Source of the DNA: Thalassia testudinum
Taxonomy: Eukaryota > Streptophyta > Magnoliopsida > Alismatales > Hydrocharitaceae
Reading direction: 5' to 3'
DNA: 64,000 nt
Assembly: GCA_037157565.1 (NCBI GenBank)
Contig: JAZHRO010000026.1
Location: forward strand, 31,982,501 to 32,046,500
Both the position numbers and the translations under genes were made by a program. Positions 34,040 through 48,992 of the stretch are shown in pieces (positions within the stretch are counted from its first letter, which is position 1; the number at the start of each line of letters is the position of its first letter). The notes under the pieces are model-generated. The model saw nothing but the letters and a program-made list of their open reading frames with translations. It had not been told where the DNA came from and did not search any database.

Positions 34040-35337
34040 GCCCATATACTTCTCACTGGGGCTATACCTTTTTGGATCCATCTATCCAAGAAGCCCCTCT
34101 TCTTGGCCAATCTGAGGGCCAATTACTTCCTCCTGACTTGTTCTCCAACCTACCTGGGACACTCTCGTCCCAAGAAATGCCAGATCTTTCATCATCCACT
34201 CCCAAGATGAAAGAGCTGCCTAGTACACTTAAGTATGTCTTCCTAGGGCCAAATGAAACACTCCCTGTAATCATCAGTTCAAAATTGACTAGGGAGCAAG
34301 AATGCAAACTAACTAAGGTCCTCATAGAACACAAGGCAGCTATTGGATGGTCCTTATCAGACTTATCTGGCATTAGCCCCTCCTACTGCACTCACCGTAT
34401 ATATACGAAGGAGGAGGCTCGACCTTCACGTGAGATGCAGCGACGTCTCAACCCTAACATGCGGGAGGTCATTAAGAAAGAAATCATTAAGTGGCTGGAT
34501 GCGGGTATAATCTACTCGATCAGCGATAGCCCCTGGGTGAGTCTGATTCACGTTGTGCCCAAAAAGGCAGGACTCACCATCCGTGTCAATGACAGGGGCG
34601 AATCCATCCCTACACGCACTCCTACATCTTGGAGAGTGTGTGTGGATTATAGGAAACTCAATGCTGCAACCAAGAAAGATCACTTTCCGCTACCATTCAT
34701 TGACCAAATCCTGGAGCGGTTAGCGAGAAATAAATTTTTCTGTTTCCTGGATGGATTCTCAGGATATAATCAGGTGGCAATTGACCCCCGAGACCAAGAG
34801 AAAACCACTTTTTCCTGCCCTTTCGGCACCTTCGCATTTAGAAGGATGCCGTTCGGACTTTGCAACGCACCAGCAACTTTCCAGAGATGTATGCTGGCGA
34901 TATTCCATGACATGGTGGGTGACTTTCTCGAGGTCTTCATGGATGACTTTTCGATCTTTGGACCATCTTTCGACGAATGTCTTGCCAACCTGACTCGTAT
35001 CCTTAGGAGATGTATTGATGTAAACCTCGTGCTTTCCTGGGAAAAAAGTCATTTTATGGTGCACAGGGGTATCGAGGTTAACAAAGCTAAGCTCGATGTC
35101 ATTGCTGATTTACCTGTGCTTGGCTCTGTCAAACAAATCCGCTCCTTCCTGGGACACGTCGGTTTCTATAGGAGATTCATCAAAGACTTCTCCAAAATTT
35201 CTCGGTCCTTAACTCATCTCCTATCAACCGACGTACCCTTCGATATGGGCCCCGACTGCATACAAGCATTCACACAGCTACGTAATGCTGTCACCAAGGC
35301 CCCTGTTCTCCAATCGCCTGATTGGTCCCGACTTTGA
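34015..35337 (+). pseudogene. Reverse transcriptase of element G
   Basis: The RT copies the element RNA into DNA. The order is a spacer, a segment with LKYVFLGPNETLPVII, then [46 protein letters not shown], a block with FCFLDGFSGYNQVAI, RRMPFGLCNAPATFQRCM, and the catalytic FMDD (34936-34947). Next to WEKSHFMVHR about 11 residues that F has (GIVLGHRISFD) are missing; the deletion keeps the frame and lies between two Gly-Ile/Leu repeats. The frame ends at 35337 just before the RNase H start, where a one-base shift moves the continuation to the frame of 35285-35908. Confidence 0.9.
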
Positions 35338-35790
35338 ACTTATGTGTGATGCTTCCAACCTTGCAGTCGGAGCCATCCTGGGACAAAGACGCGATAGACA
35401 CCCCTTCGTAGCATACTACGCTAGTAAGACGTTGGACGAGGCCCAGCGTAATTATACTACCACTGAAAAAGAACTACTGACGGTCGTCTTTGGGCTGGAG
35501 AAATTCTGCTCTTACCTTCTGGGCTCTCACGTTATTGTTTTCACTGATCACGCAGCCATTCACCATCTCATGCACAAGAAGGATGCCAAGCATAGATTGA
35601 TTCGTTGGATCCTTCTGCTCCAGGAATTTGACATTGAGATTCGCGATAAGGCCGGAGCCCAGAATGTTGTGGCTGATCACCTTTCCAGACTGGACCCTGA
35701 CCATATTGGACTTACTCTGCCGATTAATGAAATTTTTCCTGATGAGCACCTATTGGCAGTAAATGTGGTAAGTGGACCGTGGTATGCCAC
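35338..35790 (+). pseudogene. RNase H domain of element G
   Basis: The frame that carries it opens upstream at 35285, overlapping the RT end. It holds [18 protein letters not shown] with the first catalytic Asp, [16 protein letters not shown] with the Glu, the block [15 protein letters not shown] with the next Asp, and [15 protein letters not shown] at the end. RNase H removes the RNA template. The domain has no internal stop. Another shift near 35790 moves the sequence into the integrase frame. Confidence 0.88.
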
Positions 35791-37071
35791 ATTGCCAATA
35801 ACCTTGCTTCTGGATCCCTTCCACGTGGCTGGCCTAAAAACCAGCGCGAGCGTCTCATGGCAGAAGCAAAGTATTATTTCTGGGATAATCCACTTCTTTT
35901 TCAGATAGGTGCTGATCAAATCATTCGTCGCTGTATTCCTGACAGCGAGTTCCCCAGTGTGCTATCCTTTTGCCATGATCAGGCCTGCGGAGGCCATTTC
36001 TCTAGGAGGAAAACTGTAGCTGTAGCCAAGGTGTTGCAGTGTGGTTTCTTTTGGCCCTCCCTTCACCAAGATGCACACAATTATGCCAAGCATTGCACTA
36101 GGTGCCAGTCGTTAGGGTCAATGTCACGTTGTGACATGATGCCCTTACAACCCATCCTAGCTGCAGAAATCTTTGACATCTGGGGAATTGATTTCATGGG
36201 TCCCTTTCCTCCTTCCAACGGCTTCGAATTCATCCTCGTCGCCGTTGATTATGTTTCGAAATGGATCGAGGCTATTCCCGTGCACCTTGCTGACCATGTT
36301 ATTTCCACTTGCTTTGTCAAAGACCACATCTTTGCGTGCTTTGGGATCCCTCGAGCCATTACCTCTAATGGAGGAAGCCACTTTACCCATGCTTCTTTTC
36401 TGGCACTTCTGAGGAAATACGGAGTCCACCATCGTATCGCATCCCCGTATCATCCTCAGATGAACGGCCAGGCAGAGGGGTCGAACCGGCAAATCAAGCA
36501 AATTCTCCAGAAAACGATTCGGCCTGACCGTAAGGATTGGTCCGACAAGCTGATTGACGCACTTTGGGCGTATCGGACCGCCTTCAAGGCTCCCCTTGGT
36601 ATGTCTTCGTATATAATCGTTTACGGGAAGCTTTGTCATTTGCCCGTGGAGTTGGAGCACAGCGCTTATTGGGCGGTTCGCCAATGTAACCTCGACCCAG
36701 ACCTGTGTGGTCGAGAAAGGAAACTCCAACTCCAAGAGCTGGAAGAGCTCCGTCGTGAAGCCTATGATTCTGCTTTAACCTTCAAACAACACACTAAGGC
36801 TTTTCACGATAGCCGTATTCGGCAGAAAGAATTTGAGCCATCTCAGCAAGTTTGGCTCTATAATGTCCGACTCAAATTCTTTCCTGGGAAATTGAAGTCC
36901 AAATGGACTGGTCCTTTCCTGGTCTCAAGACCATTCCCCAATGGGGCCATCGAGATTGAAGATCCCAAATCTGAGCATAAATTTACAGTCAATGGGCAAC
37001 GTTTGAAACCCTATCTGACTCATGAACCTGCCCCCGTTGGAGAAACCGTTGCCCTGCTGGAGGGTAACTAA
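35779..37071 (+). pseudogene. Integrase of element G with catalytic Asp to Asn change
   Basis: An open frame of 430 codons. The zinc-binding HHCC part is [10 protein letters not shown] and KHCTRCQSLG. The catalytic core begins [17 protein letters not shown] (first Asp). The second catalytic Asp should lie in an S-D-G-G-S-H-F motif, but the codon at 36367-36369 is AAT, giving S-N-G-G-S-H-F. The Glu is in MNGQAEGSNRQIK. The C-terminal part has LKSKWTGPFLVSRPFPNGA and KFTVNGQRLKPYL. The length is normal. The GAT/GAC-to-AAT change is a single G-to-A transition at a residue that family members need for catalysis, so the enzyme should be inactive. Confidence 0.92.
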
Positions 37072-38390
37072 TTCTTTGCCTCATTCTGAGTCCAGCTGGG
37101 GTCGTTAAATTCAGCGCTCATTGGGAGGCACCCCAACAACACTCACCATCCTCCATCACTTTTCACTTCACTGTCATGATCACTTCACTTTTCACTTCAC
37201 CACCTACCATCCACCCACCCTACCACCCTACTGTATACCCTACACTTCAGCTCTCGTTACCCGATCTTTCGTCCTTTCTCTACCCTTCCCTGCATGCATA
37301 TGAGGACATAGCATCATTGGGCATGGGGGGGTGGATAGGCATCATTAGGATCTGGGTATTTTAGGGTATCATGCATTTTCTATATATATATATATATATA
37401 TAAAATGGTGTTTAGTAATGATCTAAAGGCTAAAACAAAAATACAATAAGTGTTTATGGATATTCAACTTCTGTTTTGAAGACTTTCCAGGCCACAGAAG
37501 CTTGATTTGCTCAGGCTTAGCTTAATTCACTTGAGCATTGACAAAATAGATCGGAATCACTCCTAACTAAGGACGTATTCTTGTACCTGAGACACCAGTA
37601 CAGGATCCGTTGGTTTACTTTTACTTGAGAGCTTAAGTAAACTTGGTTCACACTACACATATCAGGAAAGACCAGGTGAACATAAGATCCAACCCTAGTG
37701 TTCATTAGGGAAGGTGGAGTCCTTACCTGTGCGCGCAGGTAGACTTTTTATCCCAGGTTTTAGTCTTGTGTTTAGGAGCAACTCTTTCTTTTTAAAAAAA
37801 AAAAAGAAACTCTCCCACCAAAAAGAAAAGTGTGCTCCTCCAAATAATGTTGTAAGAGATATACTGACACGTGTTTCTATAAAAAAAAAAAGATGCAGAT
37901 AAGTCAGTATATCTCGCAAATGTCTGTAAAGTCTATACCTTAAGAAGTTCTTCAGGGCAGGTTACAAATACCTTGTTTTCCTGTGAGCCACAAATGTCAG
38001 AAAATGGGAGTTGAGTTTTCCGAAGACATGAGCTGAAACTGGGACCAACCTGTACTTAAAAATTCGTGAAACCCTAGGCTTGAGTCTTAATGTTCATCTG
38101 GTCAGTCTTGATCCTTCACTATGCACAAGCCATAACCTCTTGAGCTCTCGAGTATGGCAAAAAACCTCCTAGGTCCTGGAAACCGTACTTAAGGTTTAAA
38201 TATCAAGAGTCCTAGTTAGTCGAGAGATGATCTATGTCATGTGAGACTTAAAGTACTGGTAGTCTTCTCTACAATTGGTTCTTACAATATCCAACAATAA
38301 ACACACCTATGTCGCCTCAAAAGAAAATCTTCAGCTTAAAGATCATTTCTAAATATTGCAAAAATATTTTGCTAGGGACTAGCAAAAGAT
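37072..38390 (+). other. Non-coding 3' region of element G with internal purine tract
   Basis: It follows the integrase stop. GGGAGGCACCCCAACAA (about 37120-37136) parallels GGGAGGCAACCCAGGA in A (about 54695). Then comes TGAGGACATAG and a purine tract GGCATGGGGGGGTGG at about 37320-37334, the usual Athila signal after pol. A (TA)n run is at about 37380-37402 and A-rich stretches at 37793-37805 and 37880-37891. No env-like frame is seen. Confidence 0.65.
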
Positions 38391-38403
38391 AGGCATGGGG
38401 GTA
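38391..38403 (+). other. Polypurine tract of G next to the 3' LTR
   Basis: AGGCATGGGGGTA directly before TGATTGCACC. It is identical to the tract of F (24733-24745, minus strand) and primes plus-strand DNA. Confidence 0.92.
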
Positions 38404-41041
<2,638 letters not shown>

Positions 41042-41046
41042 CAATG

Positions 41047-41907
41047 CGATGCTGCACCCCATATTTTTTCAATAATGACCTGAAATGGGCAAGGATGAAG
41101 TGGCTTCCCCCATCACTTATCAGGGTGCAGGGAACTCCGAATCTTGCAAAAATAAATTCCCGAACAAAGGATATAATAGTCTTATGATTAGCTCATCTTG
41201 CCGGGATAGCTTCTACCCACTTTGAGACAGTCTACTACGAGGAGTATGTACTCAAAGCCATGTGAGTTTGGGAAGGGGCCCATAAAGTCGATGCCCCAGA
41301 CGTTAAACACTTCTACTACCAGAATGGATTGGAGAGGCACCATATCTCTCCGGGTCATTGAATCGACTGCCTGGCATCGCTTACAGCACTTGGCAAACTC
41401 GTGTGTATCTCTGAAAATGGTTGGCCAGAAAAATCCCGACTGCAAAATCTTTGCAGCAGTTTTTCGACTTGAGAAATGACCCCCACAAGCATCGCTGTGG
41501 TAGAAGGATAGCACACTAGAGATTTCTGAATCAGGGATGCATCTATGGATGATATGATCAGCCCCAATGCGAAAGAGCAATGGGTCATCCCAAAAATAGA
41601 ATTTAGCCTTTGATATAAATTTGAGCTTTTGATCCTTGGATAATCCCGCAGGTAGCCTACCTGCGACAAGATAGTTTGCTATATCAGCATACCAAGGAAA
41701 CTCAACAGAGTTGATAGATAACAGAGACTCATCTGGAAATTGGTCTGATATTGGCGGGGAGTACGAAATGTAGTTTGGGTCAAGCAGAGACAAGTGATCC
41801 GCTACAACATTATGTGTTCCGGCTTTGTCGTGGATTTCAACATTAAACTCCTGTAAAAGAAGGATCCATATGATAAGGTGGGGTTTGGCATCTTTCTTTG
41901 CCAACAA
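41047..41907 (-). pseudogene. RNase H end and integrase N-terminal half of element F
   Basis: On the minus strand it opens with [20 protein letters not shown] and [11 protein letters not shown] (RNase H end). The integrase zinc-binding part follows: S-D-A-C-G-G-H-F and KCCKRCQAVD. Then come [10 protein letters not shown] with the first catalytic Asp, and a frameshift after VVDC near 41220. Beyond the shift the core continues with I-S-D-G-G-S-H-F (second Asp, intact) and KKYGVQHRI up to the G insertion at 41047. It joins 27105 in the other half. Confidence 0.88.
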
Positions 41908-42150
41908 ATGTTGGAGGGCGGAATGATCAATGTAGATGATAAAATTAGACCCGAGTAATTATGACCTAAATTTCTCCAACCAGAATACTACGGCTAACAA
42001 TTCTTTCTCAGTGACTGTATAGTTACATTGGACCTCGCCCAGCGTTTTGCTAGCATAGTATATTACAAATGGATGGCGCTCCCAACACTGGCCAAGAACG
42101 GCTTCGACAGCGAAGTCGGAAGCATCACACATCATCTCGAAGTCAAGTGA
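41908..42150 (-). pseudogene. RNase H start of element F, with stops
   Basis: This bridges the RT frame (42151-42846) and the RNase H end. On the minus strand it reads FEMMCDASDFAVEAVLGQ, then FVIYYASKTLGE and TVTEKELLAVVFWLEKF, with stops after PILQPPD and before LLGSNFIIY. The first Asp and the Glu of RNase H are present. Confidence 0.8.
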
Positions 42151-43302
42151 CTAGTCGGGGGGTTGGAGAATAGGTGCACTGGAGACAGCGCTTTGCAAGG
42201 TCTTGAAAGCGCTAAGACATGAGGAGTCGAACTCAAAGGGCGTGTCGGTCACCAGAAGATTCGTTAATGGATGAGCAATTTTCGAGAAATCTCGAATGAA
42301 TCTTCTATAAAATTCGACATGCCCTGAGAATGATCTGATTTGCCTAACTGAGCTAGGTGGAGGTAATCGCAAAATGATTTCAGACTTAGCTCTGTCAACC
42401 TCGAGTCCATCAAAGGAGATCCTGTGACCTAGCACAATGCCATCCCTCACCATAAAATGGCTTTTCTCCCATGAAAGTACTAGGTTAACCTCTATACATC
42501 TCCTCAGAATTTTTGTGAGGTTATTGAGACAAAATGAGAAATCGTCTCCAAACACAAAGAAGTCATCCATGAACACTTCTACGTAGTCCCCGATCATGTC
42601 TGAAAAGATGGCCATCATGCATCGCTGAAAGGTAGCTAGTGAGTTGCAGAGGCTGAAAAGCATCTGCTTAAATGCGAATGTTCCAAAGGGACACATAAAA
42701 GTCATCTTGTCTTGGTCTTCCAGGTTGATTGCAACTTGATTGTACTTGGAGTATCCATCCAGAAAGAAGAAGAAACTATGCCCGGCTAGCCATTCTAGAA
42801 TCTGATCAATAAAGGGCAAAGGAAAATGATCCTTTTTGGTAGCCAAATTTAACTTCCTATAGTCAATTCAGACCCGCCAAGAAGTCGTGGTGTGGGTTGG
42901 GATGGATTTGCCCAATTCATTTTTTATTATAGTGAGTCATGCCTTTTTGGGCACTATCTGAATGGGACTCACCCACTGGCTATCGAAAATTGGATAGATA
43001 ATGTCCGCATCCAGCCATTTAATGATCTCCTTCTTGACAACCTCCAACAAATTTGGATTTAGGCATCTCTGAGGTTGTCTCGATGGTCTCACCCCTTCAT
43101 CAGTGTAGATATGGTGAGTGCAATATGAGGGGCAAATTTCATGGAGATCAGCAATGCCCCACCTGATTGTAGCCCTATGTGCTTGCGGAACGAAGATCAA
43201 CTGGTGTTCCTGATCCGGAGTCAAGTGAGCATTGATAATCATTGGATATGTCTCACTTTCTCTCAGAAACATGTATTTGAGCGAATCAGGTAAGGGCTGC
43301 AA
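42151..43302 (-). pseudogene. Reverse transcriptase of element F
   Basis: Two frames on the minus strand, 43302-42937 and 42846-42151, are separated by a degraded stretch. The first has LPDSLKYMFL, RPSRQPQRCLNPNL and VVKKEIIKWLDADIIYPIFDS. The second has [42 protein letters not shown] and the catalytic FMDD within VEVFMDDFFVFG. It then has SWEKSHFMVRDGIVLGHRI, so it keeps the segment deleted in G. Changes such as MLFSLCNSLATF in place of MPFGLCNAPATF hit the conserved substrate-binding block. It ends SAPILQPPD with a stop. Confidence 0.9.
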
Positions 43303-43373
43303 CTCTAGTAGTGGAGGGTGGGGAGAGGAGGAGGGTTATGCAGGGGAGGGGAGGAAATAATAGTAGAAATTTG

Positions 43374-44144
43374 CTAATCCTGACTAATGAAAAATCCCCC
43401 TGCAGTGGTCATGTAATCTTGTCTTAAGATATTTGTGCTGGATAGGACAGGATAGTCAGGATCAGGGGTGTTAAGAGTAGATGAACACCCATGACAACCA
43501 GAGCCATGGGACGAAATGTGCATATCATTAGTCTCAATCCCGTGTGGATCACGATCAAAGACCCGTGATAGTGAGGATGAATGTGCCATTGGGTCACTGC
43601 AGAGGAGCCCAATGTTCCCACAGAAAGCTGAATCTTCGTCTTCACTATCCTCCTCGATCAAATCACAATAAAAGTTCTTTGATGCCCTGAAAATTTCCAG
43701 TCTAAGCTTTTCGTTTCCCAGGGCAATCTCCCTGCACCCTGATGCATTGTCAATGTTTGCGCGGGTGGTTGCCAGAAACGGGCGACCTAGAATAATCGGT
43801 GCATCGCGGAGATTAGAAGGAACCTTCATATCAAGAACAAAAAAGTTCGATGAAAAGCAAAATCCTTGGACTTTTACGATCACATTTTCAACCACCCCCC
43901 TTGATGTTTTTACAAATTGGTCAGCCAACTGTATGGTAACTGAGGTGGGTTTTAACTCCCCAAATCAAAATCAATCAAATACTGCGGTGGGAGTTAGGTT
44001 GATGGACGATCCCAAGTCAAGGAGGGCCCTATCAAAAGGGGAATCCTTCAACAAGTAGGAAATCAATGGTGTGCCTGGGTCCTTCTTCTTGGGCGATAAG
44101 TCAACTACAATAACTGCACTGGCTTCCTCAGATAATACCACTTG
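43374..44144 (-). pseudogene. Protease region of element F
   Basis: On the minus strand the active-site block ALLDLGSSINL is at about 44020-43985, intact but followed by stops near 43970-43960. The frame from 43928 then holds GVVENVIVKVQGFCFSSNFF, VLDMKVPSN, APIILGRPFLATTRANID and an acidic spacer. It ends at a stop at 43374. The boundary with the gag end is a stop near 44145. Confidence 0.82.
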
Positions 44145-46284
44145 TCATCCGATCCTCTGTTGCTGCTTTGGAGTACAATAGTCCTTAAAGAACCTAGCAA
44201 CAACTGGGATGTGATCTATCGCTTCGAGGAGAGGGACCTGAATGTGAACTTCCTTGAACAAAGATTTCAGGTCCTCAAAATTCTGCGTGTCCTTTTTCCG
44301 TACTGAATCTCGTGTTAGGACTATGGAAAAAGGGACAAGAATTTCAGGGTCTAGAGGCTTCTTTCCCTTATCTAATGAAGATGGTTTGTGAGAGGAAGAG
44401 GGTTGTGAGTCATCTCGTGGTACAACGTAGGGAAAATCATTACCTACTTGCCTAGGTAGCAAGTCCTATGTAGTCTTTCCACTCCTTAAGGTGATAGCTT
44501 TTGCATCGGTGTGCTATCCATGCAGGGGCAGAGGAGTGGGTTGGTATGGATACATAGGGTTTGGCAATAGAAGTGGCTGACCAAGCCCATAACCAGGAGG
44601 TGCGGAAGGTGCTTGCATCACAGCGTGTGCTTGCCCCTGTGGTGCTTGGAATCTAAGCGGGGCGCCCTGATTCTGCACATATCTCAAGTTTGGGACAGTT
44701 TGGGAGGGCATAGCTCCTTGTGATCTATGCTCCTGCATCATCTGGTTTTGCGTATTCTGTATGCTCTGTATTTGGTCAGCCATTGCCTTCACTATTTGAA
44801 GGTTGTCATGAGTAGATTTCTGAATTGATGGCTACAATTCCTCCTTCAGTGACTCCAAAGGGTTGGCCCACTTTGGAGGGTAGTTGGTAGCTTGGTGCAG
44901 CGGTTGATTGATAGAGCATGCCTGTTGCTGCTGAGACGTGAATGGTTGCTGCCTTGGATACGTGTTCTGTGCATTGCCGTATTGTCTGGTCTAGTAGTGT
45001 GGAACTTGACTCGGTCTCTATGGATTACCAGACCAGGCGAAATTGGGATGCTGGCACCAACCAGGGTTATATGTTTCAGAATACGGGTTGTTACGCCCAT
45101 ATCCCTGAATGGCATTGACATCTTCGTAAGCCAAAGATGTCTCAGATGCAAATTCATCAAAAGAATATGCACTTGCATCATCATGTGGTGCGTAACCCTG
45201 ATTGTACGGTGCCAAATCCATATTGTTCACGGGTTCCTGATATGTAGGATCCCGCGAAGATGGAGAGAACACATCCCGAGTAACCGAATATGTACGAGCA
45301 GAGGGGGCTCGAGATGCTTGAGAGGAGTAAGATGGAGTAGTGGTGCCAGCAGATCCAGATCTCGCTCACATTAATTCATCCAGATTCTTATCGAGCAGAT
45401 CCACCTTATCCAGCTTTTTCGTGATAATGTCCATGTTGGCTCGGGCAGACTCAGCTTGAGCCTTGTGGACATTAACTCGTTGCTGTCCAGGTCACTGGAA
45501 CTAGTTCATTGAGGCGACGTTCATAGAGTTCTCTGCTAAGGACTCGAACAGTTCAAATGCGTTGTTCTCGTCTTTCGTGAGAAAATTCCCACCGCTAGAT
45601 GCATCGGCCAGGTACCGATGTGTGTCATCTAGCCCATGGTAAAATACTTGCGCAAGGTGCCATTTGGGTCACCATGGTGTGGGCACTTCTTGAGGAGATC
45701 ATGGAATCTATCCCAGGCGTCATGTAGCCTCTCTCCAGGTCCTTGAGCAAAGGTCATGATTGCGCTCCTCATGGCATTTGTTCGACCGATCGGGAAGAAC
45801 TTTTGGAGGAATTCGCGACGTAATTCCTCCCATGTTCCAATTGGCCTCCCGATGGCCTTGAACCAATAAGCAGCTTTATCCTTGAGAGAAAAGGAAAAAG
45901 CTTCATGAGAACAATTCCAATATCTATATTCCTGGGTCGAACTGACTCCGCAATTCGACTCAAGTCTTCGAGGTGCTGGAAGGGATCCTCATTCGAGTTT
46001 CCATAGAAATGAGTATGAATTAGACTTATGATATTTGGCTTTAACTCAAATGCATCTTCGCCTGTGGGAATCCGGACCTGAGGTCCTATGATTGTTGCCA
46101 CCGGATCATAGAAGTCCTGCAGTTATTCTCCGTGTGGTGGATGCTGCATCCTATCAAGTGTCGTGAGAATCCGATCGATGCTCTGCTCATATTTCTATTC
46201 CGTTTCCTCAACCCTGGCTTCCAGATGAGCCATTGGGTCCTGATTCTCAGGGTCCTAACGAATTTGAGGATTGGGATTAGCCAT
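44145..46284 (-). pseudogene. Gag of element F, several stops and frameshifts
   Basis: On the minus strand the ATG at 46284-46282 starts MANPNPQIR followed by a stop. In the first 150 bases there are three in-frame stops. The Gag blocks VRIPTGEDAFELKPNIISL, EDPFQHLEDLSRIAES and FQHLEDL are in the frame 46101-45769. A frameshift near 45890 splits FPFL from the helix that follows. Later pieces include NPYSETYNPGWCQHPNFAWS (about 45090-45030), a Pro/Gln-rich linker at 44792-44514, and the end block VPLLEAIDHIPVVARFFKDY (about 44230-44170). Confidence 0.85.
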
Positions 46285-47548
46285 TGCAGCTAATCGGATG
46301 GAAGAAGGTTGAGAAGAGAGGTTGGGTAAAAATTGCCTTCGTCGCCTTGGGTTTGGCTTCCAAGGTCCCACAAGTTCAGATCTTAATGACCTTCCTTGCA
46401 TACACCAACTCAAAGGGTTAGTGTAGTCAAGCAGAACAAGGCTAAAGCCTTGTTAATCAAAGTGGTCCTTTAGATCACATGACCTAATTTTTCATTTAAT
46501 TTTGTGTTATTGAAAATTTGGCTAGAGACTAACTGTAAGGAATTCCCGCCTCTCAGGCTAACCCAGCCAGTCTGGTTATGAGGGGACTACGAGGAAGGTT
46601 CTTCCTTTGACTTTCGCCTCCAGTTCCGTTACCCCACAGCCACGGTTGTTTGATAATGCCCCGCAGGCTTAGTCACCATGTTTTGTAGGAGAGGTTGGAA
46701 CTACCCAGTAGTTTCAAGCTAAATGCAGGTTATTGATGTATTTTCATGAATTCTTAACTTGTTTCTTCAATGTAGTAGATGGTGGGCAATCCACAAGGTG
46801 GCTTGCCTCACTAACTAACTTTTGGGCTCCTCGGAGTCCAAGTTAGTCACTGTGGTCTTATTGGCTCAAGCACTTCTAAGTTCTTTTTCAGATTGTAGAC
46901 CACAATTTCAAAGTATACACTATGGTGAGATGGAATCCAAATGATTTGAAACTTGGCAAGAAGATTCCTTTTGCAATAAGATTTTCAGAGAGTATTTTTT
47001 GAAAACTTTTTTTATTTCCGACAATTAGTTATGAATTTTTAGCTAGCCAGGGGTCAAATCTAGGACTTAGACCCCATGTTGGTTTTTCTATTAGAAACTA
47101 TATCAAATATACTTTAAAAATTTTGTAAAAATATGATATTGAAAGCTAATTTTATTATCTTTCACACCCCACAAATTTTGAGTCAATATGATTTGTATGT
47201 TAGTCAGAATTAATTTTTAAAGTGCATAAAAGTGCTATTTTCAAGAAATCTGACCAGTATGTACTCCACGAATTCTTAAAAATTCTACAGAAGGAATTTA
47301 TTTTTGGGAATGGTAGTGTTGGAAAGATAATTTGAATATCTAGTTCTAGTCCAAATTTTAGAATTTTTGGAGCATTAGAAGCATGGCTATTGAATTTTAA
47401 AAATGACACTTACTTTCTAGCCAAATTTCTAATAGGAATGTGTGCACCTGATTTTCGCAGCGCCTGCTTTTCCTCATTCCCTGCTTTGTGTCATTGTTCA
47501 GGCACACAAAAATATTGTATTAGAGATAAAATCAAAAGTTGCCTTGCT
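46285..47548 (-). other. Untranslated leader of element F
   Basis: About 1.26 kb between primer-binding site and gag on the minus strand, matching the leader lengths of A and G. It is AT-rich at 46960-47400. No gene is seen; short frames at 47200-47409 and 47390-47599 are in this leader or the LTR. Confidence 0.6.
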
Positions 47549-47566
47549 ACCCCGGCAATGGTGCCA
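47549..47566 (-). other. Primer-binding site of element F (tRNA-Asp type)
   Basis: ACCCCGGCAATGGTGCCA on the + strand, the reverse complement of an Asp-tRNA site with 3 of 18 mismatches, close to the inner edge of the 5' LTR. It fixes F's orientation as minus. Confidence 0.85.
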
Positions 47567-47569
47567 ATT

Positions 47570-48992
47570 TGTTCGCGGCGTAGATCGCGTAAAAGATGAA
47601 CGCGTTGTAGTATAGCGCGAAATACGTCTCGAGCAAACAATTAATAGAACTTGTGAGCCCTGGTCGATCACAGGGAGGCAGAAAGCACTTTTGATTTCAT
47701 GCATTTATTTCAAATATAAAGGCTAAGTAAAAGGAACGATCAATCACAATATTTATATCACAAGAAGAGATTGAAGCATAAACTGAATACATGTATTTGA
47801 ATAAAACATAAAACAAATTACTGTTGTAACAGAACAAGGGCACCATGGGTGGTTCGTGGTAGCCTTTTGGAGAGGCTGAGAAGAGCAGCAACGATCCGTC
47901 AGGGTGGCCCAACGGATGCTTCAGACGGAGATGTGGAGCCAAATGCAGATAAGACGGGAAGAAGAAGAAGAAAGAAAGGTTGAAGGAGGAAGAAGATAAT
48001 GAAGGGAATGACTTCTAGGGGGCCCTTTTGGGCTCCTTTTACATCTTTGGCAGGGGGTAAAAAGGACATTTGGCCCCCTTAATCTCGTGCAAAAAGCCTT
48101 CCAAATCCTTCTTTTTCCTCAGTTTGCTCTGATGATGCCACGTGGTGCTCCGTGGAGCATCGATCCTCCATCGCACTTCCCTCGCCTTCCAAATCTCCCA
48201 AGACGCGTGCGATCGCGCGTCTGCTCGAGGTGCACTCTGATTGCACCTCTACCCTCTATCACGCAATTGCGCCTACACGCGCCCGCACAGCCGATGCCGC
48301 TTCAATTTTGCACAGCACATGGCTCAAACCCGCGTCTCGCACTTACGCGCGTGCACGTGAGCCAACGCATTGCACAAACCTTTTGTTATATATACTTGTT
48401 AGTTTCCATTTATCCTTATCTAATCTGGGCGGGTGACGTGTCGCACTTGTGGCCATTGGATGAAGATCCAACGGTCCACAGCGTGTGGTGCATCCTTCAT
48501 GGATGGGGCGGTGGGGAGGGAGGGCAGTGATGGCACCACGTGGTGCCATCATGGCCGTTCATCTTCATTTCCTTGTATCTGGTGATGTAGGCCTCCGATT
48601 GAATTGATTTCTATGTCGTTAGGCTGCGAACATCGATCCAGATCCATCCGTGTGGTTGGATTTGTCATCTGAGGTCCGGATCTTCTTTAATTTGCCCCTT
48701 GGCTCTTGATCTTCTGTAGATTCCCTAGGGTGCTACGGGAGTTTGATTGATGCGATCTTGAAAGCGTTGGACTCCCGTCGAAGTTCTGAACAGATCCATG
48801 CGGCTGGATCGGTCATCTGCAACCTCGAAGTACCTGCAATGAGTGATACCTCTCAAATAGCACAGTTTTATGCATAAAACACATATATCAACTATGATGC
48901 AGAATACGATGCATATGCATGCAGAATGTTCATGTTAAGCTAAGTTTTAGCTTAATTCAGGTGAATTAAGGCCTATGATTGCTATGCAATCA
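47570..48992 (-). repeat. 5' LTR of element F
   Basis: 1423 bp, + strand edges TGTTCGCGGC and TGATTGCTATGCAATCA (48976-48992). The 22-bp G-box palindrome is perfect here (48529-48550). The TATA position seen in the 3' LTR is changed to TTTTACATC near 48036, so the promoter may be weakened. The inner edge adjoins the primer-binding site. Confidence 0.9.
48529..48550. promoter_or_regulatory. Perfect 22-bp palindrome with G-box core in F 5' LTR
   Basis: The left arm is GATGGCACCAC and the right arm its exact reverse complement; the centre is CCACGTGG. CACGTG is the G-box bound by plant bZIP and bHLH factors. It lies 442 bp from the LTR tip. Counterparts are at 113-134, 24269-24290, 50220-50241 and 51769-51790. 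Confidence 0.7.
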
